Source: Acanthochromis polyacanthus (taxonomy: Eukaryota; Chordata; Actinopteri; Pomacentridae). Taken from it: 64,000 nucleotides of DNA. The stretch is taken from assembly GCF_021347895.1 (NCBI RefSeq), contig NC_067132.1, positions 25,823,757 to 25,887,756 of the forward strand, in the 5' to 3' direction. The notes beneath the pieces were generated by a model. That model had not been told where the DNA came from. It searched no databases and saw only the letters and a program-made list of their open reading frames with translations. Both the position numbers and the translations under genes were made by a program. Positions within the stretch are counted from its first letter, which is position 1. Each line of letters begins with the position of its first letter. This document shows positions 18,976 through 29,404 of this stretch, in pieces.

Positions 18976-21900
18976 GCCTCTTTGACGCGCCCATAGACGC
19001 GCCTAAAAAGCAGGAAGTCTTTAAATAACAATAAATAAAAGTAAAGCAGAACAAAAAATAAATTAATGAAGGGAGTGGGGAAAAAAAGTTAATGCAAAAA
19101 AAAAATTCACATAAATGATTAAATTAATTTAGATCGATAAAGTCTGAAAAGTCTTCTTGTTTGTTGTTCATTAAATCGTTTTATCAGCAGAAATATATGA
19201 AATCAAGTCACTGTTCTTTGTAATACACATGTAACACAACAGCTAATCAATCAAAGTGCTTTCTTGTATAAAAATAACACTGACAATATGAATTAGGATC
19301 CTATAGTATTATATTTTTTAATTTACCTGAGTAATTCAACTATTAAGGATTAAACCAGCAAAAAATTACGAATACAATTTTATTTAACTATCATAAATAT
19401 TCAGCATAAGACACTAAAGTATTATTAATTATGGAATTGAACTACTTTAGATATACAATTACGATCCTACAAAATTATACATGAAACCCATCAAATAATC
19501 CCCCATTAGCCAGCATGTTTGTTTGTTTTTTGTTTGTTTGTTATTTGTTTTTAAATTTATATTTATTATTTTGTGCTTGTTTGTTTTATTTGAAATATTT
19601 TTTATTAATTCTACTTTTACTTTTTAAATTTATTTTTCATATTTTCAAAATTTGTGCCACTGGCACAACCAAATTTTAATCAAGTAATTTGATTTGCATT
19701 GCTCAATTTGAATATTTGCCTTAAAATATTGAATAAGAAAATTAATTTGAATTTTGAAAAATAAATGCCTAATTGACTTATTTTTCAGTCTAACTGATTT
19801 AACTGCAAATGATGCTAGTCAAATGAAATATTTTTATTGCAATTATTTTAGGGAAAACTATTCAAACTTCTAGTTTGTCATACGAAACAGTTTGAGCTTT
19901 GAAATATTTGATTAAAGAAGACAAACAAAACTGGCTGTTATTATGATCAACTACAAATTCAAAAAACAAAAGACATCTGAAAAAGATTATGCAAATGTTA
20001 CATACACAGCACTGTGGCTCTGCACAGAAATGCAGCTTGTTCAGTGGGTGTTGATGCCTCTGACATTCTTCTGGCTCTAATCCTTCAAGATAAGAATGGT
20101 TGGCACGCACAGTCCCATCCATTTCTTCCTTGTTTTCTTTCCCTTGAAGTCCACAGGAGAAATAAACTGCTACACTGTCATATGTTTTGTGTTAAATCAC
20201 CTTTTCTGCTCTATATCACCCACAGACGGGAAATCACCACATCCTACGGAGGGAGACGTTTATGGGAATATGATCTCATTCTGCAGCTGCATCACAGATG
20301 GTTTCTCACTAATTGTCTACGCAAATGGTTACAGAAGACTTTGCTGTGTCACTTTAAATGTGGGAAATGTTGTCATGCCGAGATGTTTGAGTCAGTAAAT
20401 AAGGGACTGTGTGGGAACTACTGGCCTGGATTTCAATTTGATAAAAGGTTTCGTGCAAGATTTACTGTAAAAAAAAAAAAAAAAAAAAGCTTTGCCAGAA
20501 AACTATATTTAATCCTCATCGATTGATGTCTATTTGTTAAAAATCTCTGAGCAAAGCTAATAAAAAGAACATCACAAATGAAAGAAAGAGATACGGACAT
20601 CATGGATACAGGTCCTGTTTGCCATATGAGGGGAGCAAAAGTCTTGTTCCTGTTTCTGGGCTTATTTTCTGGAGAATATTCGTGTCAAAATGTCAGTTTT
20701 AGCAAATGCATATGTGAATTTTATCCAGCTCACTTGCAGATGCTAAAGGCGTATTAAAGCAATGATCTTAGAAGGTAATAAGATGTCTTTAATAAGTCAA
20801 TAACTGAATCCCAGTGTCAGTTTCATTTCCAAAGTCCACACATTTAAACCCTTGCAGTCTTAATTAATGTTACAACTGTATAAAAAAGGAAAGGACATAC
20901 TACTGTGACAGCATACATTGTTTTTTAACAAACCAACACCATTAAAAATTGAGATTTTGGACACATTTTTTTATTTGCACTTTGACTGGCTGCTCAGATA
21001 ACCACTTCCTGTTTCTGACATAACCGTGTTTCTATATTTTGGCAAACTACCTCATGTCAGGAAAGCTATGAACATCTGTGAATCCTATTTTGGGCTGAAA
21101 ATACAAATAGCTGTACAAATGTGTAGTAAGTTCCTACAATGGTTGGTGTTAATCAAATACAAATCACCTTTTTTCCATCACCAACTTTTGCTCTGAACTG
21201 TGGGCAAGTGCCTCAGGAAAGTCTGCAGATATGCAAACTCACAGAGAGGCTGCATAATAGCATCGAAAAGACCACATCATGCACAGCATAGTGGGACTGC
21301 TCTGTGCCCTCACACACTTGGGATGAATGTGCATCAAAGTCTGTCACTCTATAAATGATGAATGTGGGACTGGGCCTCAGTGTGGTGGAAAATGTTCACT
21401 TTTGTGAAGACCAAAGCAGTGTGTAACATTTGTTGAACGCAGCCCCATTTCTGACTCCTCCCTTGAGTCATTTCAATCAGTCAGGGCCTGACTATGTAGG
21501 ACACCTGTTGCTCTTTGCTCAGGTTTTTCTGTGGCCAGGTGGCTTGCTGCTTCTGATGTGGCTGTTTGTGTTTGTCACAGGTATGTACTGTAGCTCAAGT
21601 GATCACTTAACATACATAAGTTGGTATTATACATCCAAAGTTGACTGACTTTAGTCTAACCTGACATGTTGGCTGTACACATTCGGTGCTTGAACCCACC
21701 CTTTTTGAGCTTATGTGTATATTAAAACCTCACAGAGGCTCTAGATGACCAACCACAATCATGGGTGTGTTTCAAGTTGCACATTTCTCAGAACAAACTG
21801 CAATCCTAAACCAGTATGACGAGTTTAAAACTGAAGCACAGGCTTAAACAGACACACCTGCTGGTTGTGTTACCACAGCCTGAACCAGGAACAAAAGCTG

Positions 21901-23009
21901 GCAAAAACAGTGACCAATTGTGAGTTTGTAGGCTTATCAGGATCACTGCAAATGTGAGGCACAATCTGAGTAAAGCTGTAATTATGTGAAGGTTTCTAAT
22001 GCAATATTCAGTTAAAATGTAAGATTGTGCATTTAAATTACAGATCTAGTCCCTTTTTGCTACTTGTGAAAATGTTAAGTTGTTAGAGAACTGTAGAGTG
22101 CTAAAAATGCAACTATTTCTATGGATAAATTCAGCAATCTTACATTTAATGTGATATTCTTATGGTGTCATAGACTGTTCAGCTAATTGTTGGGAGGTGT
22201 TAAATGGTTTTGGGAGCAAGTAAAGAACATAATCCGAACAAAAAGTCGATTTACCGCAAATGCTGTGCAGTCAAGAAGCAGCAAACAAGGCCTGAGTGCT
22301 TTATTTATCTCTTTTTTTAAGGAATGTATCGATTTACAAATGGAAATGGAGGAATGTAAAAGCTTTGAAGCGGCAGCTCTGAAAACTCTTGCCCTCCTCA
22401 GAGACTCTCTCTCTGTCTTCCAGAATGGTGATGCTACTTTCCGAGGGAACTTATTAGTCAGTAGGGAGTGTTACAAAAGCATTGATCTGTCATCTTGGAT
22501 ATATACTGCTTCAGAGCAAGTTAAGTGTTTGGTTACATTGGTGAGAAGTGAACACCAGTTGTAGTCCTGAAAACCCAACATTAAACCTGAAGCTTCAGTG
22601 TTAATTTCAGATCCCGCTCTGTAGTGCAGGCCTCAGAGGTGGCGAGTTGGGCAGCCACAACTGAAATATATTATTTTTGTACGCAGGATGTCTGACTACT
22701 TCCCGTTCTCCTTTTGTAGTTTCACCTGCTGCTACTTTTCTTCCTGTTTTTCTAGGTTTTCTGGTTTCTTTGCACACACTGTGATTGTTGTCTGTATTGT
22801 CAAACCAACTGGACTGTTTATCATTTTTCTTACTGGCTTCCTCTTTCAGGGAGGCAGGGCACCATTTTACTGGGGCTGTTAGGAGGAGACAGCCTGTCTG
22901 AGATTACTGCACTTTATGAATGTGAGTAAATACACCGGGCAATTTGAGGTGCTTTTGTACGTGTGGACTGTACACAAAAGATAGATGTGGCCTCAGTGCT
23001 TTAGGGCTG

Positions 23010-23215
23010 CCTTCCTTCTAATGACCAGCAGGGGGCGACTTCTAGCCACAAAAAAGTCTGATTGCAGAGAAGACTGAGAATTCCTCTACTTCTCATTGGA
23101 TTTGCCACCTCAGGAAACGTTTTCCTGAACAGTTTAGAGTCTCAGTTGCTAGTTGTAAGACTTTTTGAATACAACATGACGTGCATTTTGTAAATTGTTT
23201 TCCCATTTCTAACTA
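23010..23215 (+). repeat. Dispersed repeat with CTCF-like motif, copy A
   Basis: Contains CCAGCAGGGGGCGACT at 23025-23040, then text shared with copy B at 26765: TTTGCCACCTCAG versus TTTGATACCTCGG, GTCTCAGTTGCTAGTT versus GTGTCAGTTGCAAGTT, and GAATACAACATGACGTGCAT versus AATACAGCATAATGTTCAT. Confidence 0.65.
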
Positions 23216-23332
23216 GAAAAGCACTCGGAGAGCATAGTACTCTCAAAGCTGTTCATTCCCTTGTCAGGCATTATCAGAAATGCTACTTTTTCTTTTTTAT
23301 GAGAAATGCAGCATTTGTTTATTAGTTATTGA

Positions 23333-23800
23333 CAGAGGTTGGTAGAGTAGCCAAAAAAATTACTGTCACTCAAGTAGAAGTAAAAAGTTTTCATACAAAA
23401 AATTACTCAAGAATAAAAAAGTATTCTGTGAAAAGACTATTCAAGTACTGAGTAACTGTTTGGTTGTAATGTCTGATTTATTTTTTTTAGAAATGATGTG
23501 ATCAGACAGACAAAAATGTAAAAATAAACAGCCTCTTTACAAAATAACAAGTTAAGCACAAGAAACACAAATGAACTAAAATTAACAGTAAAGCAGGTTG
23601 TGTGTTGGAATGAGGCTACTGTGTGATTGACAGGCCACTATTATATCACTATATTACATATGCTGGTTTAAACGAACCAAAATGATACTAATTGTAAAGA
23701 TGTCACAATAATATTCTACAAACCTACAGGTTACACCACAGTGACTCCATCTATCTTTCATATCGCACTCTTTTGTAGCTATAACTGTAATAAAATCCAT
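23333..23800. mobile_element. Tol2-like hAT fragment
   Basis: Begins CAGAGGTTGGTAGAGTAG and continues with ACTCAAGTAGAAGT, AAGTACTGAGTAACTG and ATGATGTGATCAGACAGAC, wording typical of Tol2-related non-autonomous hAT repeats in fish. The right end and target duplication were not found, so the limit is approximate. Confidence 0.6.
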
Positions 23801-25240
23801 TTTTCCATTTAATTAATTTCAGTAGTTTGGTAATTTTTTTTTTTTTACTATCCACAGTTCCACTTCCTGTCTGTCAAATTAATTAGAATACTTCTATGAA
23901 ACTGTTGGTTTATTGTGAAAACATGTCCCCGTCTTTGTGCTTTATCATCACTTCTGCACACATTCAAAGTTTTTATGATGGTACTCCGGGATGCGATCCC
24001 CCAGATGGGATTGTTGGTTTTCTTAATCCCCTTTATGCTCATTCTACCTCAAGTAAATTACAGACTGTCTTTGTTGCAAGATGTTACTCACCTCTAAATG
24101 AAAATGGGATTGCGGTGACGGTCTAGTTGTCTGCAGGAGGCTGTTCAATCCGTTAGTCATAACTATCAGACGTGCTGCAAATATTGTTAGCATGACTAGT
24201 TGTAGTCGTAGCAATAGGAAAGTAAATGACTCATGATGACCAAGTGTGAACTGTGGGCAAAAGTTTAGAATTATTAATGTATTATCAAGCCAAGATGGAC
24301 TTTTACGGTTCTTTTGGGACATTAGTCTTGGGTTGCTCGAATATATTGGAGCATTCTTGCAAAATTAAAGTGTCAAAGTTCTCAAATGTAATCATTGCAC
24401 ACCTGCAACAAATCCATAAAATACCATTACAACTTAAAATTCAAAGTGTAGTGGGAAAGCTTAAATGTAAATATAAATAGTCATGGAAACAGTTTCCCCA
24501 GCCAAATCATTCTCATCTGCTCATCTCATCTAATCACTTAATTTAATTAGTCTTAAATGCAACATAACTGGCACCATCAAACACATGCTTTCAGAGGACG
24601 GATGATGCTGGAAATGCTGTCTGCACTACAGAGACTCCTCACCATGTTTCTACTGTACAGAAGGTGGGAAAATGTAATTGGGGTTGAGCACATTGTGCAA
24701 TAGCAACTCTGTCCCAGATGGTGTCACCTCAGCGCTTTGTGTTAAAATTACTTGTCCTCTCTGGAGAAAACTAACCTCCATGGCTGGATGATAAAACCAT
24801 TTCTTAAAGCAGCAGCACAGATTGCATCTTCTGAGAGTGAGAGAAGGCGTGTTAGTGATCTTTTATCACAATATGAGCGCCTGAGAACAGCTCCATGTGT
24901 TACTCAATAGCTGTAGTGTTAAATAAACTTGTAGGCTGTTGTGGGATCAAACGTGTGATATTTATTTGCCACTGCAGCTGTGGTGCACCAAAGAGATCAA
25001 CTGAATTCAAGTTAAGTGTTTAAATAAAAGCCTTATGAGGCTTAATCACAATAGAAATACAGGTGCTAGACTAAAGTAGTCTTTCAAGTAAAAAAAAAAA
25101 CATAGCAATGAATTCCACATAGAATTTTCACAGACTAAAGTCCTCATGCAGAATGGCTCTGCTCAGTGATATATGATTAGGTTTTGCTCATATGTATGCA
25201 GTTAAACTAAATCTACTTTAAAAAGCACAATAAGTGCACC

Positions 25241-26335
25241 TAGGGCTGGGCGATATGGCCAAAGAATAAAATCTCGATTTTTTTTTTAAAGTCATCTTAG
25301 ACGATTACGATTTTAATCGATTTTTGTCGTTTCTTTGCGGTCTGTTTGCTATGGCTAGTGCTAGCCATGCCGCACTCCTGTAGCTGCAGCACTCTTCCCA
25401 TTCTTTAGGATGCCTCTGCCGGAGGTGCTGAACGAGGTTAGTTATGCTGCTACTTTTCGTTTTCACGGTACTTTTGCAAACCTTGCACATGACTGTAGTT
25501 TGCTCTGTGTCAGTCTTGTCAAAGCCGAACCACTTCCATATAATAGATGTAACATGACGCCCTTTTCTCGCGACCAACTCTTCGTCTGCTGTTCTGTCCG
25601 CCATGACGGCGGTGTGAGTGTTTTGGCGGAAGGAGATCAGAGGCGGAAGCAAACGCCAGTGCACAAGTCGTGAAAGGCAGAAGAAGAATCTGTATTGTTA
25701 TATATTTAAGCCAGGCGTAAACTAACCGTGACGTCACCCGTTGGTTTCAACGCCGAGAAAATGAAGCCCGGATTTTGCTACTTCCTGGTCGCCGTTTTGG
25801 ATTTTTGGAGCCAGTGACGTAAAAAGCGTCATCAAACAGATTGGACCGGAGAGCAACTAGGGGCAGGATTGGCTGAGGACTCTCTTATCCCGCTCACATT
25901 TTACCGCAGAGGCTTCTGTTGCTGTCTATCAAGTATAGCCACGCCCCCTGGCTCCGCCAACTTTAACGATTTATTTAAAATTCGGTATTGATTTATTTTA
26001 AGATCGGCCACCTGATCTCTCATTTTGACCATGAAAACTAACGGGAAAAAAATCCTGAGCTGTAGAAAATCAGTCTATCAAATTTTATTTTTTCCAAAAA
26101 TGAATTGGGGTCTATGGAGCAAAAGCTTTTTGGAGCCAACCCTAGCAGACGGCGGGATATTGCAAGTTTTTGACACTTCCGGGTTGGCTTCAATTCTGGA
26201 GCCAGATGCTACGTCCACTATATATACAGTCTATGATTTAAGCTCGCCTCGATGTTACGATTTGGCAAATTTTCAAATCGTCAGGTTTTAAAAACGCAAA
26301 TTAATCGAATTAATTTGATTTATCGCCCAGCCCTA
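25241..26335. mobile_element. hAT element with perfect 8-bp target duplication and nested insertion
   Basis: Termini TAGGGCTGGGCGATA and, inverted at the other end, TAGGGCTGGGCGATAAA. Both flanks carry AGTGCACC (25233-25240 and 26336-26343), an exact 8-bp duplication as hAT transposases make. The minus strand holds a BED zinc-finger fragment. About 25700-26240 looks like a second inserted element (GTGACGTCACCCG to GACGTAGCATCTGGCTCC). Confidence 0.88.
25305..25601 (-). pseudogene. BED-type zinc finger fragment of a hAT (ZBED-like) transposase
   Basis: From the ATG at 25601 the frame reads MADRTADEEL, then IIWKWFGFDKTDTEQTTVMC, KVCKSTVKTKSSSITNLVQH and LRQRHPKEWEE. The C-x2-C ... H-x4-H pattern (CKVC, HLRQRH) with aromatic residues before it is a BED finger as in ZBED/hAT transposases. 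No catalytic domain or dimerisation domain follows, so it is a remnant. Confidence 0.8.
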
Positions 26336-26764
26336 AGTGCACCTGAAATATGATCAAATAGAAGTGAGTTAAGAAAGTAGCCACACATTATGCATCAGTG
26401 TTTGCAAGTTTTGATGAAACAAAGTGCAACTTCGTATAATTTGTTACATTTTAGCAATACCTAATTTGATCAGTTTTTGAAGTGTGTTAGGATGTACAAT
26501 ACAGCACTGTGGAGAGCTAAACTAAGTTTTTTTTAATTCTACCTTTGCATTTCCTGGTACACAGTGCAGCCTCTCAGAAATCCACAGCAGATTTTTTTTT
26601 CTGTTGTTTGTCTGCAATTTCAGGACTGGGATAAGCAAACAAAGATCAGCGGTTCCCATAGGAATGATAGACGTGTACATATGCCTGACTTGCATATGTA
26701 CACACAGATAATGTGGAAACATGGTCTGAAAAGTGACACGAATGTGAAAGTGTGTTCAACTTGC

Positions 26765-26960
26765 ATTCTTTCTAATGGCCAGCAGGGGGCGACTCCTGCA
26801 GTGACTTAAAGAAGTCCAGTTGTATACAAGCCTGAGAGAATGATGCAACGCCTCCCTTGATTTGATACCTCGGTCAGCCTTTTCTAATGAGTTTATTGTG
26901 TCAGTTGCAAGTTTCCAACCTTCTTCAATACAGCATAATGTTCATTTTGTACATTTTGGC
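26765..26960 (+). repeat. Dispersed repeat with CTCF-like motif, copy B
   Basis: Contains CCAGCAGGGGGCGACT at 26779-26794, the same 16 bases as copy A, in the same orientation, followed by the same diverged text. Confidence 0.65.
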
Positions 26961-28939
26961 CCCGCTTGGAGTAAAATAGACAATGAAGTATGGTGTTATG
27001 TGACTTCATGGCTGTATTCCATCTAAATCTTGACTTAAAATACCGAATATGAGGGGTAATTTTAAGGCTTTTACACACAGTTGAGCTATTTTCTGCACTT
27101 TTGAACCATATTATTACATAATGTGAACTCTCCTGGTGCCTCTCTGCTGTAGATATCAGCTTGCAGCACTTTTCACAAAATCATTTACACATTCAAGCCA
27201 AGGTCAGACGAGTATCTCCTGCGTCACAGATACCTGAGATGCATTTACAAGTATAGCCTATCTCCGGTCATCTGAATGCCATTTCTGGGCTGTGCTGCAC
27301 TTTATCATATCAGATTTTCTTTGTGTGCGCAGCAGCTTGTTCTGTCACTGTACTGCAGCCAAGTGACAGCTGATTGTGGAAGGGGGAGGAGAGAAAAAAA
27401 AATCTAAATTCCTCATCTCTTGCTCTCTGCTATCGCTGCATCATTTCATTGGCCTCTTTCTGCTGCCGCCAGCACATTCTCCTCTGCATGTGGTTTGATC
27501 CAGAGGGCAACAGCACTGCATCAGCAAGGGGGGAGACTGAGCGTTTCTGCATTTCAGTCTTCATTTTGGAAATCATTTAAATTAAAAATAACTTTTCAAT
27601 GAAAAACAATTACACAGAATTACACTGACAATCCAGTAAAACATATCAATTACCCCGTTTAAGATCATATCAGTATAAGCTGCTCTAATTCCCTCACAGT
27701 AATGTTGGGGTGGCTTCACATTCATTACAGTTGCTTATCGCGAGATTTGGTCGACACAGGTGCGAGGCTTTGAGCTCAGACATATGCTGCCTTCAAAGGC
27801 TGTTGGAAATACTGGTATTTTTACTGTAGCTCACATAAAATACCCTGCATAAAAGTGATAGCATCTGCCGATCTGGAGTTTACAGAATTATTTTCTTCGA
27901 GAAAAGACATTTTCAGGCCAAAAATGCAAATGAAACTGTTAAGGAGAATCAAATTCACACACTTAGGGTGATTGAGTAGGATGCATGCTGGATTTATAGT
28001 GCATATTGATGGACCAGTTAACATGGCTTACAAGCAAAAGCTGCCATAATACAATGGAAATATTATATTCACCGTTGTACTACAATAAAAGTAGAAAAAA
28101 TATTATCACTGAAATGTAAATAAAATATCAAAAGTACCTTTTATGGAGAAAAAGTAACCTCTAAGTGTTATTTTGACTCCATATATGATATTAATTGATG
28201 GTTACACAAAATTTTGGTAGTGTAACTAGTGGAAAAAGAGCAATAATTACAAATTTCTATACATTTTCATACAGTTTAACCTAAAAAAAAAAAGCTAGCA
28301 ACAGGTGTGAATGTATAACCTCAATCTGAATAAAAATGGAGAAAAAGGTGCAATATTTCAATGCAAGATGGAGGCTGATGGAGTAAAGAAAGTACAAGTG
28401 TGTTGCATCTGTATTCAAGCCTCAGCACTGGTATAGTGCATCATTAAATATGAATTAAGGTGACTATAATTTATTGAATCATTATTATTCATGTGACGTT
28501 GAACCAACATGCTTTCCAGTTGAGAGATAAGAGTGACATTAGGTGTTTATCTAACAAGCTAATACATCAAAATTATGACCCTACAATATTTATTATATAC
28601 ATTTCCCTTACTAATTAAAATATGGCTAAGAATTGGTGATGATATATGAAATGCAAAGTTAATTTACCCTTTTTAAAGTAAAGATTAAGATTCTACAGTA
28701 TATTTTGCAGAAATGTACCTAATTCAGATATCAACGTTCATATAATAAGACAAAAACTAAACTTTGACATCCAAATGGCATCATATTATGTTGATATTAT
28801 AAAGAAAGTAGACCAAGAAGAGAATAGATTGTGAGCAGTGGCAGAAGTGACAATTTTATGAACATTTACAAGAAAATATCTATTTTCTGATTAACTAAAA
28901 TGACCGTGTCAAACTTTGGGACAGCTCATATGGAGCGGT

Positions 28940-29400
28940 GAGATTTCCTGTCCCAGAACACCGTGTTTGTGTCACCGCCATCTGTTCGCAGCGCATCACG
29001 CGTGGTGCCACACATTGCGTCACGACGCGCGCAACTGTGCCTCTGAAACTGGAAATGGAGAAGCCGGAGTTTACGTGGCGCACTTGAAGGCAACAAAAGG
29101 GAGAGAGACACAGAGAAGGGGGGAGAGAGACCGAGAGAGAGAGATTTGATCATCAGCGCTTTTCCGTTTTCTGGCCACTCGCTCTGCCTCCTCTGTCGTG
29201 TCACCAGAGAGAGAGAGAGAGGAAAAAAGAGGAAGGAATATGGTTTCGTCTGACGCTCCTCCCGCTTCAGCGGATCTGTAGTACGGAGCAGGAGGCTGGG
29301 GCTCAGTCCGGCGCTAAACCCCCCTCTGTACCTGAGACAAACTCCCTTCCCTGTGACCGACCAGCCTCCAGGAGCACTGCCAGCACACCGGGACACATAA
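28940..29400 (+). promoter_or_regulatory. sh3kbp1: CpG-rich promoter and 5' UTR region of sh3kbp1
   Basis: A marked change from AT-rich DNA to CpG-rich DNA (ACGCGTGG, GCGTCACGACGCGCGC near 28995-29030) just upstream of the start codon at 29401. A GA-rich tract lies at 29100-29225. CpG density stays high to about 29790. The transcription start was not located. Confidence 0.65.
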
Positions 29401-29404
29401 ATGG
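29401..29404 (+). CDS. sh3kbp1: sh3kbp1 exon 1 coding part (ATGG)
   Basis: ATGG is followed by the donor gtgaga. Joined to TG at 39771 it gives ATG GTG GAG GCC (MVEA), the exact N-terminus expected for CIN85. Only four bases of this exon are coding; the rest is 5' UTR. Confidence 0.9.

Larger units (their letters stand above)
18976..28900. other. Intergenic region between tfrc and sh3kbp1
   Basis: About 10 kb between divergent transcription units. AT-rich at 19000-19860, with a poly(A) run at 20470. Repeats are listed separately. Open frames at 20014-20526 and 22187-22564 have no recognisable family, splice support or promoter, so no gene is called. Confidence 0.5.

Noticed and set aside
20014..20526. 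170-codon plus-strand open frame
   Set aside because: It ends through a poly(A) run read as polylysine. No domain, no codon pattern and no splice or promoter support. An overlapping frame is also open.
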